From Chrysophaeum taylorii (lineage: Eukaryota > Sar > Pelagophyceae > Pelagomonadales > Pelagomonadaceae), in NCBI GenBank assembly GCA_029834535.1, contig JAQMWT010000005.1, positions 186,001 to 250,000 on the forward strand: DNA of 64,000 nt, written 5' to 3'. A program made the position numbers and the translations under genes. This document shows, piece after piece, positions 29,703-39,701 of this stretch (within the stretch, counting starts at the first letter, position 1; every line of letters begins with the position of its first letter). The notes under the pieces are model-generated. The model was not told where the DNA came from. It made no database searches and saw only the letters and a program-made list of their open reading frames with translations.

Positions 29703-30185
29703 GACCTTTCCACCTCTTCTGTAGTCGGAAGCTTTACTTTTATCGCCTCATTATCCTTCACATGCTCGGGAGTTTGCGGCAAATGTACGCCATCTTCATC
29801 ACGCGGAGCGTCTTTCCAAGGCACATCGAACTTCTTCTCGCATTTGAACTTGACATAAGGTTAGCTTCTCTCCTTGACTCGTGCACTCCTGGTTCAATCT
29901 TCGTTTTTGTTTCTCTGTTCTCATCATGCTCTGGCAAAAAATCTATCTTCGGTTCACGGGAGTGGGCTCCAAAATCGGCATGTGACGTCCCCGTCGCACT
30001 CCTTTTGGGCGGTAATAAGGGTTCTTCGGGAGATTTCCATTTGGGGGATTCTGTATGTCCCGCGGTGACACCCACTTGACTACACGCGTCTGAGTGCTGA
30101 TCGACGGAGCCTGCGAATGTTCGCATTCAGTCGTAGTTATTTTCAAGTAAACTTGGGACGGCTGGTCGGCAGGGCATAGGGTGTC

Positions 30186-31418
30186 CTAACGTGCTTCGCC
30201 GATCAACCTAAGCACTGGCGGAACGGCGTTGTGGAGATCTCTGACCAATATAGCAACCGAGTCAGGCGGGACGACAGAAGCCAAATGTTCGACCGTCTCT
30301 GTTTTCGTCAATACAGCAAAATCATAATCCGCCGGCATTGCCAGCAACTCGGCGGTCGTCTGCACGGTTAATTGCTTGGTGTCCGAACGGTGCGGTCCCA
30401 TTTGGATAGGTATGCGCGTAATCGTATACGAAGCGTCCCTAGCATCCCGCGCCGCGCCAAGGTTGTTCATCTGCTGCATGTGCGGTTGGTTCCCCAATTG
30501 GACAGCAAACCTGGTCTGCATGTCCAAACAGGTTTATTCCGGCTCTTCGAGGTTCAGCGGACGACTCGAGATCAGCATACGTTTACGCCGACTCATGAGC
30601 GTGGGCATTACCGCGTCAAGATCAACCACGTAGACGAACGGGTGTAGTCGTCGTCACGTAAGCCACAATAGCTAACCTTCCTGTTCGATCAACCAGAGCA
30701 CGACGTCTGCCATCTTGCACAACCTGATGGTCCAGTTGGTCGAAGTTACGCCTTTGCCCACATCAGGGGCGGTTAAGTTGCGAAGTGCGGAATACACGCA
30801 CGGAAACGCGGCAATGAACATAGACGATGACCATTCCTCGCGCGGTAAATTGTTGTTGATCAACCTTAAAGTAGTATCATAGCGTCCACAGAGAGTGTGC
30901 TGCACCACGGGAATGTCTGGGAAGTTGGAACGATGCTTCTTCTTTGTAGCCTCAGATGAATAAAGAACCGACACAACGCGAAATGACGTGCCATACAACT
31001 CGTTAGCTCGCCGAATCCCCAAAGTGCCACCTCCGGCGCCGCTAAACAGCATGACCACCTTCACATAAGTGTGCGAAATCCATTGAACCTTTTCGTATCG
31101 CTGATGAATCTCACTCTCAATAGCGTCGCGACACGTATGCTCCTCTTCCTTGGATCGAAAGTGAAGAGGAGAACACCCATCGTCATCTGACGCGTCCAGC
31201 GCCTTATGAAGGGGCGGCGTCGAATAGTCTGCTGGCATGTCCGGATAGCTCGCCTTGACCCCAAGTATAATCGTCTCGGAGGAGTCTTCTACATGATAGA
31301 GATGACTCTTCACCGAGATGGTGAAAGATGCGTTTCCGTTTTCGCCCGAAGTCTTTGGCGTGTCCGTCCGTATCACCAAGCGCCGGAAATACCACGAGCT
31401 CGTCCTGACAGCGAACAA
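30186..31418 (-). pseudogene. cytosine-5 DNA methyltransferase domain of the gypsy element
   Basis: Seen: motif I VVMLFSGAGGGTLGIRRA, a motif II-like SVLYSSEATKKKHRSNFPD and the catalytic motif IV region FIAAFPCVYSALRN (ProCys present). After stops there is a motif VIII-like MSRRKRMLISSRP and a C-terminal TKQLTVQTTAELLAMPADYDF (motif IX-like) leading to HNAVPPVLRLIGEA (motif X). Order and spacing fit a C5 methyltransferase of about 330 residues. About 90 residues before motif I (from 31418) have no recognised fold. The recognisable ENV motif VI is absent, probably lost. The domain is broken by three stops between 30527 and 30690. Its position inside LTR-like repeats and 5' of the RT marks it as element cargo rather than a host gene. 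Confidence 0.75.
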
Positions 31419-31571
31419 TATCTCCTCGCAATAAAACCTTTCCTTGCATCACTGTGGTCGGAACGTCTTGTATTGACGAAACTGCTACAATAGCTAAAGG
31501 CTGATCTTTGACATTGCACGAAGAGCGCGTACCACGGACGACTCTCAGTCACGTAATCTACTCCAATCGTG

Positions 31572-31672
31572 GCAGTACGAAAGAGGCCAAGCTCACCGAA
31601 CTTGCCCTGACACGGCCTCCGCCCTCTTAAACTCGAGGGAGCCGGGCAGGGAGGGGAGGACCTATTGTCGTC
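31572..31672 (-). repeat. putative 5' LTR segment of the gypsy element
   Basis: Counterpart of 25822-25931 in the same orientation, slightly shorter through small deletions. On the minus strand it starts TGTGGTGAC. A G9 run follows at about 31691-31699. The distance to the first element codon is about 150 bp. Confidence 0.5.
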
Positions 31673-31890
31673 ACCACAGGCGATTACATAGGGGGGGGGT
31701 GTTGTTAGCGAAGGTTCGGGGCGTCTAGCCCCCCGAGAAAAAAAATAAGGAAAAGTACTTGAGATAAAAAAATTAAAAAAAAAAGAATGAAAGGAAAACA
31801 GAATACAGAAGCAAAACTACCGCGGACGTTTCCGCGATCGTGGTGGATCGAGGTGAATTTTGTTGTTGTTCAGCAAGCATCTCTGTCGCG

Positions 31891-32265
31891 ATGTCGTCGA
31901 GCTCGGACGAGGCCGCCCTCTTGACATTTTCCGTTATCTGTCTCTTTTATTCGGCCGCCATCGGGGCTGGTGCCGTTTACGCATACAAGGTCAAAGAGAG
32001 CAAAGCGTCGCTTGCTGCTGGAGGATCCGCGAGCGTGTGCCTGTTCATCACGACACTCGTGACCTTCTTCTTGCCCAAGCGGGTAGAAGCTTGGGGCTGC
32101 CTCGCGATCATTACCGCTGGTCTCATGGTTCTTGGGCTAGTTCGCTGGCGATTGTTTCCGGGAGAGGACGGTCAGAAAAAGTTTATCCCGATGGGAATGG
32201 TCGCCGTCCTCAGCGGGGTCGTTCTCCTCATCCAGCTCATCGCGCTCATCGTCATTGAAGCGTGA
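31891..32265 (+). CDS. TMEM14/UPF0136-like small membrane protein
   Basis: 124 aa from the ATG at 31891; the frame is open 51 nt further to a GTG, which I do not use. Four hydrophobic segments: residues about 9-30 (LLTFSVICLFYSAAIGAGAVYAY), 42-58 (SASVCLFITTLVTFFL), 65-82 (WGCLAIITAGLMVLGL) and 98-122 (MGMVAVLSGVVLLIQLIALIVI). The Gly/Ala-rich first helix, the SLAAGGSAS turn and the PMGMVAVLSG helix resemble TMEM14/UPF0136 proteins. Those are small mitochondrial or plastid envelope proteins, some linked to haem or fatty-acid export. The assignment rests on topology and short motifs only. Confidence 0.6.
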   Translation: MSSSSDEAALLTFSVICLFYSAAIGAGAVYAYKVKESKASLAAGGSASVCLFITTLVTFFLPKRVEAWGCLAIITAGLMVLGLVRWRLFPGEDGQKKFIPMGMVAVLSGVVLLIQLIALIVIEA

Positions 32266-32764
32266 CCACACCTATCCTTGCGTCCGACCCGACGCCTCAC
32301 GTCACCCCCGAAGCAGATTTTCCCCTGCTCTCGTCGTGGTAGGGTGGTGCTTTGTCTGTGGTCGGACGCATCACACTCCCACGTCCTATGCATGAACGAA
32401 AACTCGATCGATCGATCGATCTGCGCGGATTATTCTTCTTACACCGCGCACGATTGTCGATAGTTTTTTGTGAGTAGGTGCTGCGACGGTGCGACCGGTG
32501 TTGTTGTGACTATTAGGTCTAATGAGGCTCAAACCTATGATACTATTCCGCGGGATCGATCGGCAGTGGTAGCCAGCTGACCGGCATGCAAGCGAAAAAA
32601 AACGGGCTGGTTGTTGTCGAGAGCACGATGCCACTGATGGTCCGTTTAGGACTCGGAGACTTATCATAGTGTGAGGCGGCATTTCTTCGAGCCAGCCCTT
32701 GGAGGGCCCCAATTGAGTGTGTGATCGAGCACAAACACCATTATATTCGGAAGCAGAAGAAGCA
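32266..32764. other. intergenic, convergent 3' ends
   Basis: About 500 bp between the TMEM14-like gene and the Cys-rich secreted protein gene. It contains an (ATCG)n run at about 32405-32421. No gene is supported. Confidence 0.6.
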
Positions 32765-33563
32765 TCAGGAGTTGTTGCGCGCAATCGGAGATGACCGTAG
32801 GAACCGCGCGAGGCGCAAAGCAAGCTGTTCGAAGAAGCCGCACCGATGCGCAGAGTCATCATCAGTCGCGGCACGCTCCTCAATAAGATGGGAGGTCTCG
32901 GCGACAACGGACGTGCCGTCGTCGTCGTCGTCGTCGTCGTCATGATCACTCCTGCCGCTGGCCGTGACGACGTCGCCGCCGTCGAGTTCTTTTGGGAGCA
33001 ACAACCAATCGGCGTAGTCATCGTCCTCGTAGTAGTCGTCGTCGGTACCGGGGACAAGTCCAGAAGGGAGGAGAATCCACTCGAAATGGCTTTTGTCGGC
33101 GAGGCTCTGGAGAGGGAAGACGCCGTTGCGGCGGCGGTCGTCGTCGATTGGGATATCTTCTTCGTCGTAGCACGCGCGAAGGCGCGAGCACGCTGACTCG
33201 GCGAGGACGGCGCCGCCGAATGATCTGGCGAAGGCGCGGGCGTCGATGTTGGCCACGCAAGCGCCCGAGCAGTCGTCGTATAAAGGGACGAGAGTCGCGC
33301 CATCGTCGCAGCTCGCGCAGTCGTGCCAGCGGCCCACCATCGTCGGATCTCTCGAAAAGCCGCAACTCTTGCATGGTCTTACGGCAAAGGCGCTGTCATA
33401 TTGCCCCCCCCGCGTAGCAGACGTCTGCGTGCTCGAGGTCTTCGCACGCATAGTTTTTCGTCGTGGTGTCTGGTTCCTCCTCAACATCATAAAAGGGGGG
33501 GCTCACGAGGCGGAGCAGGAGCGGCGTTGCCACAAGCGCGAGAGCTATGATCGGTTTCATCAT
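32765..33563 (-). CDS. secreted cysteine-rich protein, single frameshift
   Basis: Two minus-strand frames look like one gene. The first, from ATG 33563-33561, begins MMKPIIALALVATPLLLRLV, a good signal peptide, then VEEEPDTTTKNYACEDLEHA. It runs to an 8-base G run (complement of 33404-33411), after which it hits a stop. One base fewer would continue it into the 241-codon frame ending at 32765, with PCKSCGFSRDP, RWHDCASCDDG, YDDCSGACV, ESACSRLRAC and an acidic Asp-rich stretch. Cys spacing (CxxC, CxxC, CxxxC) fits an extracellular disulfide-rich domain of unknown family. A homopolymer sequencing error, a real frameshift or an alternative internal start (ATG 33490) are all possible. No function is assigned. 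Confidence 0.5.
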
Positions 33564-33748
33564 CGCGCGAGCAGCTAGTGTTCCAGCACATGCCGTCGCT
33601 GCGGCGGCTGTCGTCGGGCCATTCTAGTTTCGAACTAGACCAGTAGTCTATAGCAGTTACGTTTTCTGCTGTTGTAGGAAGATTTTGGTCGCAATAATAA
33701 TAAGCATGGGGGTAAGGAGGAGGCGAGGAGAACTCGCCGTTATTCGGT

Positions 33749-35127
33749 ATGGCCGCACAGGAGCGCGCGTTGGTCGAGCGCCACCTCGAGAACGCGCGCA
33801 TTCGTGACGGGATCGTGTTTTCGACGGCGATACTCGGGGACGTGCTAGTGTGTGGTCTGTCGAGCGGCCACGTCATGGCGTGGGACCTCGAGGTGTGCGC
33901 CGCGCGTCGACGACACCGGCGAGGCCCTTCGGTCGTGTCGCGGTTCTCGGTAGGATCGGCCGTGTATTGCGTGGCTGTGCTCGACGAACGTTTGCTCGCC
34001 TGCGGGTGCGACCGATTCGTCGTGCTGTACAGCTGGGCGGCGATCGCCGAGCTCGCGAAGAAGGCGAGCGGCGCGGTCCGGGCGCCGCCGATCGTCGCGA
34101 AATTCGAGGCGCCCAGGCACGCCCTCCCGAGCGGCGCCATCTTGGCGGCGGCCGAGGCGAATGCCCTGGCCTGGGACGCCGAGTCGAAGCGGCTCTGGAT
34201 CGGCTGCGGCGACGGCGTCGCGTACGGCTGGGACGTCGAGCGCGCCGACCCCTCGACGGCGGGCGATCGCGCTGCCAACGGCGCCGCGACGTCCGTCCGC
34301 GCGCACGACGACATGATCCTCGCCCTCGAGTGGGCGGATGCGGCGCGCGTGGTCGTCACGGGCTCGGAGGATGGCACGGTCGCCCTCTACGACGCGCGCG
34401 CGTCGAGCAGTAGCGTCTCGCGCAGGCTCGACGCTGCCGCGGCGGTGACCTCCGCGGGCTCGAGGGGCTTCTGCGCGGGCCTCTGCGTCGACGCCGACGC
34501 GACCTGGGTCACGTGCGTTGGCGGCCTCGAGCCAGCCCCGGGAGCAGTCCCGCGTGCGGCCGCGCACGGTGGCTGGGTGGCTTCCTTTCACGGCGCCTCG
34601 GGCTCGCTCTCGACGGCCGCCCGCGCCGACGCCGCGTGTCGGTGCGTCGCCGCCGACGCTTCCAGGCTCTACGTCGGCGGCGACGCAGGCCTCGCGGTCT
34701 GGGGGCGCTACGCCGAAGCCGCCAAGCCTATCCGCACGATCGAAACCTCTCTCGCCTCGGTCTACGCCGTCGACGTCGTCGATCCCGCGCCTCCCGCCCT
34801 CCTCTCGCCCGGCGACCTCGACGAAGACGACGACGACGACCGACCGTTGAGCAACATCGACAACGCCGCCGGCGACCTCGGCCCCCTCGCTGCCATCGTG
34901 CGTCACTCGCCACCCTTCTCCTCAATTTTCTCCTCCGTCGTCGTCTTCTTCGTCTTCTTCCGAAGAAGCCGTAATGCCCCCTCCTCTGCTAGGTCCTCGC
35001 TGGTGCTGAGCCACCCCTCATCGACGTCTGCTGTGTGCCCGACCGCCGTGTTTATTCCCTCGACATCCCTATCGCGACGACCACCAACAACGCCGCCGTC
35101 GACAACATGGTCATCATCACGTCTTGA
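33749..35127 (+). CDS. THOC6: THO complex subunit 6 homologue (WD40)
   Basis: CDS is join(33749..34897,34993..35127), 427 aa. The 95-nt intron 34898-34992 (GCCATC|GTGCGT...CTGCTAG|GTC) must be removed; otherwise the frame runs on for about 150 junk codons. With it removed the last blade reads VLAGAEPPLIDVCCVPDRRV, as THOC6 proteins end. Other matching parts are ARIRDGIVFSTAILGDVLVCG, LLACGCDRFVVLYSWAAI, RLWIGCGDGVAYGWDVE, VVVTGSEDGTVALYDARAS, then a WVTCVGG segment and YVGGDAGLAVWGRYA. THOC6 is a WD40 subunit of the THO/TREX mRNA export complex. The protein carries an acidic insertion (DLDEDDDDD) before the last blade. Assignment is by overall resemblance in blade order. Confidence 0.75.
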
Positions 35128-35515
35128 TAATATTAACCACCGCAGGCAGCATACAATCCTCATCGATCATCAACATCATCCTCATCATTCTCTAGGGTTA
35201 GGAAATGTTACGACGTTGTATTTGCGATCGCACTTTTTTTTTGAAAATTTTCTGACCTGGTACCTGGCGAAGGTACCCAAGTACAAAATTGGTGGTCGAT
35301 ATCGGTGGATGGGCAGCGTTCGCCCATCACGAGCCGTTTGTTTGTATTGAGCCGCTGTTCCGGTTCGCCGGCGCGACGTTCTTTCGACCACGCGTTGCGG
35401 GGCCGAGACGAGAGAAGACCTCGACGTCGCGGCGCCCTCAGGCACTGAGGGTGGTCGGGTGCCACTCACATCGCGTCGATCGCTTTGAGTTGTGGTGATC
35501 TCGTCGCGCACATAC
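35128..35515. other. intergenic / promoter of zf-PARP gene
   Basis: About 390 bp between two plus-strand genes, with a TTTTTTTTT run at about 35236. Short open frames here lack coding character. No TATA box was identified with confidence. Confidence 0.5.
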
Positions 35516-36994
35516 ATGGCCTCCTTCGTCCCCGTACGCCCAACGACAACGACAAAGACATCCTTCCACGACGACCCGCGCGGCGGTTCCGCATCGCCGT
35601 CAGATGGACGGGCCACCGCGCTCCTGCGCCCAGAGGCGCACAGAATGATTGCCGGCCAAGTCGCCGATTGGCCCGCCTTTGTCGTCGCCGACGAGTACCG
35701 GTTGCCGCCGGCTCCGGTTGTCGCGCGCGACGACGACGCCATGGCGCGGACGTCGTCGCCGATTGACGACGACTACGACGACGACGACGAACAGCACCCC
35801 CGCGACGAGCAGCCCGTCAACGACGAGTTGATCGTCAGCCGTCTTACCGCGGGCAACGTCGCGCTCACCGACTCGCGCTCCGTGTGCGAGCAGCTCGGCT
35901 TCACAACAACGGCCAAAGACCACGGCCACGTCGGTGGTCTGCTCGCCGGAAAAATTGGCAAGAACAAGTTCGTGGTGCGTTTTTTGTTTGCCGCGCTCGT
36001 CGATCGACTGATAGATAGGCCGCCATTTTAATTTTTATTGCTCTGCCTGCGCTAATGGGACCACCGATCTCCGCTCTCGCAGGCCGATTACGCGATAGAC
36101 AGCCGATCCAAGTGCCGGTACACCAAGTGCTGCGCCTTTATCCTCCAATCCGACTTGCGCATCGGCAAGATTCCGCCCTCGATCAAAACGGGACACTCGT
36201 GTCGGACGCATTGGTACCACCTGCCCTGCATATTCCGCTCGTTCAAGCGCTCCTGCAAGGGCACCAAAACCATCACCGCGGTCACTGACATTGACAATTA
36301 CGAGCGCCTCAGACCCGAAGACCAGCGGAATATCATCGAGTGCATTCGCCGAGGCCCCGAAAACCTCTATCGCCGGTCCCGCGACGACCTCGCGGCCGGC
36401 GGCGGTGTCTCCTCGCCGGCACCTCCCAGCAGCCTCGGCGACCTCGCGTCTCGCGACCCGCAGGATATTCCGACGGCTGTCCCTCCGCCCCCAGAGAAAA
36501 GACCCCGCCTCCAACTGCCGCCGCCGCCATCCGCCGACCAGCACACGGAACACGAGGTCCAGAGCATCCTCGGCTTGACGATGATTTCGCGCGGTGACCC
36601 CACCAGCGCGCCCCTCCCCGCCGCGCCTTCGCCCGCTATCGGCCGGTTTGTTCCGGTATCTCAGCCCCTGCTCGCGACGACGACTGCCGCGCACCCACCT
36701 CCTGACCAACAACAATACCACCAAATGCATCCTCGCCAACAGCAGCAGTCCCCTCGCACCGTGCTCGCCATGGACCAGCACCATTTTCCGCCGCTCTGGC
36801 GTCCGCCGGGCACCGAGTGTGATCTGCTTCACAACGACAAATGGCACTGCGCCATCGTCATTGGATATACTACTACCCATGCCCTCATCCAAAAATATGC
36901 TGCCGGCCGCGACGTCGTTCCGATCCACCTCGAGAACGAAAAACACCGCGTCTCCTGGACCCGATCTAAGCGCGCCTCCTCCGACTTTGCCTGA
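35516..36994 (+). CDS. PARP-type zinc-finger protein with C-terminal Tudor-like segment
   Basis: CDS is join(35516..35974,36083..36994), 456 aa. The 108-nt intron 35975-36082 (TTCGTG|GTGCGT...CTCGCAG|GCC) splits the zinc finger. Residues about 1-110 are low-complexity and acidic (DDDYDDDDE). After the junction comes ADYAIDSRSKCRYTKCCAFI, then LRIGKIPPS and THWYHLPCIFRSF: the CxxC...HxxxC pattern and LRIG block of zf-PARP fingers, which bind DNA ends. No PARP catalytic, BRCT or WGR domain follows. Instead there is a Pro/Gln-rich region with EKRPRLQLPP and a C-terminal segment (ECDLLHNDKWHCAIVIGY...DVVPIHLENEKHRVSW) resembling a Tudor-like barrel. Inference: a nuclear DNA-break sensor or adaptor. 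Confidence 0.75.
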
Positions 36995-37677
36995 CGACGA
37001 CATATCTAGTCCGTGACGTCGTCGCTCGATATCTGTCGACGACTTCCCGACCCATTCCAACTGCCAGCGCTGGCTGCTGCACCCTTGCCTGCATCTGCGG
37101 GGGCACCACCCGCCCCCTTTGTCCAATCAATCAATCATACAATCATTCGGGCCTCTTAAACATGGCTCCTCACGAGCAGGCCAAGCCACATAACCACACC
37201 CTCGTCTATTCTGCTCGACCCCACTCCTCTGAGCCTCGACTGTGCTCAATCCCACGCATCGACTTCACTCCTCGAACTCGTCTCGACATTATTTTTCGAC
37301 TTTTCTCGACGCCAAACCGGCTTGTGATCTCGTGCCGGCTCGATGTAGATCTTGTGCTTCTAACACTATTTTTTCCTACCTACGTATTACGTGCTGTACA
37401 CCACGAGCGGCGGCTTCCCGACTTTCTGAAGGATGTGAAATAGGATAATCGTATCGCAACGCGTGCTTGCGAGCACTCGAGTCATCGGCTTCCCGTCCCT
37501 TGGGCTCAAGTACGTATGTACCAGCATACACGCGCGAATGAAGTATTCTAATAATTCCCCGGGACTCGCGCACTGATGGGGATCTTGAGGAAAGAAAGCC
37601 ATCTCTTAGGGTAGGCGGAGGATCCCGCTGACGTCGAGTTGATCTCGGGCGTCGTCTTCAAGGTGCCATCTTGTGTT
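36995..37677. other. intergenic, convergent 3' ends
   Basis: About 680 bp between the zf-PARP and EXO1 genes, lower in GC than its neighbours, with scattered short open frames. No repeat shared with the rest of the window and no gene is supported. Confidence 0.5.
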
Positions 37678-39578
37678 CTACGGTGGTGCGGATGAGCCAT
37701 CGGTCTCTTCTTTGTAGGCGAACTCGGCAATGAGAGAACTGCCCGTCGTCGCGATGCCTTCGTCGTAGATGCGGAAGCATGCTTGCTTCTTGTGCTGCTG
37801 GCCGCGCGGACGCTCTTCTCGCGTCTCGGGCACCCGCGCAAAAGCAGCGAAAGGGGCGGCGACGCGTTTCGCTGCGCGCTTCGCCGGAGTGGAGCTGGCT
37901 TCCATTGGTTTGTTTTCCTTGTCCGCCACAGGGACTGGGATTTTGAACCGTCCGAAGGAGGATTGCCGAGGAAAGGACGACGCCACACTTGGCGGCGGGA
38001 AGTGCGAGGACCGTTTGCACGCAGCCTCGTCGCGCTTTGGCGGTTCATCGTCACCCACATCGTGCCGAACAGTCAGCAGTCTTGCATCATCCGCATCGCG
38101 CGGGCTTCGGCGGAGACGATCATTTGGCTGTGCGGCCGGTTGTTTTGGCTTGGGCGCGAAGTACGCGTCTACCTTGTTCATCTGGTCGAGGTCCTTGGTG
38201 GCGTGCGCGAGCGACGCTTGCACGAGCGAGGGCGGGGGCGGAGCCCTCAGAAGAGGGGAGTGAGTATGCATGGGGTCGAGCCTTGCCTCGGCGATGCCGA
38301 CAGCAACGTCGGCCGGCAGTGGTTGCCCGAGAAACGAGAGGTCCTCGTGCCGCTTCGTTACGTCGTCGGGGAGGGGCGAGAGGTACCTCGTCGTACGGGT
38401 ACGGCGGCAGAAGACCTGTGAATCCGTGCACTTGCAAGACCACACATACATCAAAATGTGCATTCGTGTGGTCACACCCACAAACAACAACAGTACCGTC
38501 TGATGCTCGTACGTTAACACGGCCCTCTCGACGTCGCGCTCGTAAGTGCTGCGCGGGACGTGAATACTATTTTTTCAGAGTCAATTCATACGTGGGCACG
38601 TTTTTGCCGAACTCGTAGCGCAACGCGCGGATAACGCGGCGCGTCTCGCGATGCCGAGACACGAGGCGATGCGCGGCCTTGATGCCGACACCCCGCACGT
38701 TCTCCGCGTAGTCGCAGCCCGACAAGACGCACATGGTCCTGCAACAACAGAGTAACAATCGGATATTCTTTGTTCACAGCAAAAGCACAAACCGGAACAT
38801 GGTCGGCGTCCAGCCGCGGACGTCGATCTCTTCGCCCGGGGTCAGCGCGCGCTCGCCGTTCAAGAGCTCGCTCACGACCATTTCCTGCGCCGCGCCGCTC
38901 GCTTCGAGCTTGAACAAGACGCGCGAGGTGCCGTACGCCAGGTTATCGCTGTCCTCCGAAATCACGGCGGCGCTTTCGCCGCACTGGCACGCGTAGGAAA
39001 GTTGCGCGTCGGCTTCGTACGGCGCGATCACGAAGTCCACACTTCCGCGACCCCAGCGAGCTACGCACGCGTCGACGAGCCGCGCGGCCATCACCGGCGT
39101 GACATCGACAGCCTTGGCGAACCACTTGGCCGCTTCGTCGTGTCGGCGCTCGCGCGTGAGTTGCAGCGCGCGAGCGCGCGCCTGAGGGCGAAATGCGAGA
39201 GAAGTTCTCGCGGGAGGGCGCGCGCTCACCTCCTCTCGTTTCGCGCGGCGCGTCGCTTCTTGGTCTGCCTTGGCAGGAAGCGGCCCGCCGTCGAAGATAA
39301 GCAAGGGCTTAACGCGGTAGTGCAGGAGCAGGGCGACCCGCTGCATGCACCAACGGATCCACTTGTCGGAGTCGCCACCACACCCGAGCTCCCACGCGCA
39401 CGAGTGTACGCCGCGGTGGAGCCATGCGTACCCGTCCACGGCGACGACCTGTGGGTAGTAAAGCTCCTTGAGAAATCAATCAATCGAGGCGGGTCGCCAC
39501 CACGAGCACCTGGTTCGCGTACTTGGATATGTGCACCTCTCTCGCGCTCAACGCGCGCAGCAGCCCGTTGACGCCCAT
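37678..39578 (-). CDS. EXO1: exonuclease 1 (XPG/Rad2 family), five exons
   Basis: CDS is complement(join(37678..38415,38497..38548,38592..38738,38793..39448,39510..39578)), 553 aa, all phases consistent. Introns: 39449-39509 (CAG|GTGCTC...CACAG|), 38739-38792 (CG|GTTTGT...TTGCAG|), 38549-38591 (AC|GTATGA...CGCAG|), 38416-38496 (ACG|GTACTG...TCACAG|). N-terminal nuclease region: MGVNGLLRALSA, QVVAVDGYAWLHRG, KPLLIFDGGPLPAK. Internal nuclease region: VDFVIAPYEADAQL, ISEDSDNLAYG, MCVLSGCDYAENVRGVGIKA. The EAD and DSD acids and the helix-hairpin-helix are intact. HQTVFCRRT and LSFLGQPL correspond to the EXO1-specific continuation. The C-terminus is disordered, with a PIP-box-like MNKVDAYF. EXO1 acts 5'-3' in mismatch repair and DNA-end resection. 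Confidence 0.9.
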
Positions 39579-39589
39579 GGTGATCGATC

Positions 39590-39616
39590 AATCAATCGAT
39601 CGATCGATCGATCGAG
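39590..39616. repeat. (ATCG)n microsatellite upstream of EXO1
   Basis: AATCAATCGATCGATCGATCGATCGA immediately upstream of the EXO1 start codon, within its 5' leader or promoter. Similar short runs occur at about 32405-32421 and, as AATC, at 40802-40823. Confidence 0.85.
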
Positions 39617-39701
39617 TTGATGAGATTCCAACGGCAAGGGGTAAGTAGGCTCAAAGAATGGGTAAGGGATGAGAGGAGTAAACATTCTAGGTACACCATC
39701 A

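Larger units (their letters stand above)
25932..31571 (-). mobile_element. decayed Ty3/gypsy retrotransposon carrying a cytosine-5 DNA methyltransferase
   Basis: The minus strand shows, in order, a DNA methyltransferase domain (31418-30186), a linker, gypsy reverse transcriptase (29702-28440), RNase H (28577-28044) and integrase (27893-26563), flanked by matching repeats (putative LTRs). Every domain is split by stops and frameshifts. Composition is clearly less GC-rich than in the host genes. No gag/capsid motif was recognised between the 5' repeat and the methyltransferase. The order RT-RH-IN is that of Ty3/gypsy. Methyltransferase genes captured by retrotransposons are known in other eukaryotes. 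The element is not functional as it stands. Confidence 0.85.

Noticed and set aside
29298-31418. Methyltransferase as an independent host gene
   Set aside because: It lies inside matching LTR-like repeats, on the same strand as RT-RH-IN, and is decayed to the same degree.
33845-34906. 353-codon minus-strand frame
   Set aside because: Antisense shadow of THOC6.
34993-35350. C-terminal extension of the WD40 frame to 533 codons
   Set aside because: Runs through the intron and 3' region; splicing 34898-34992 gives a proper last blade and a stop at 35127.
36035-37126. 363-codon minus-strand frame
   Set aside because: Antisense to exon 2 of the zf-PARP gene; no motif.
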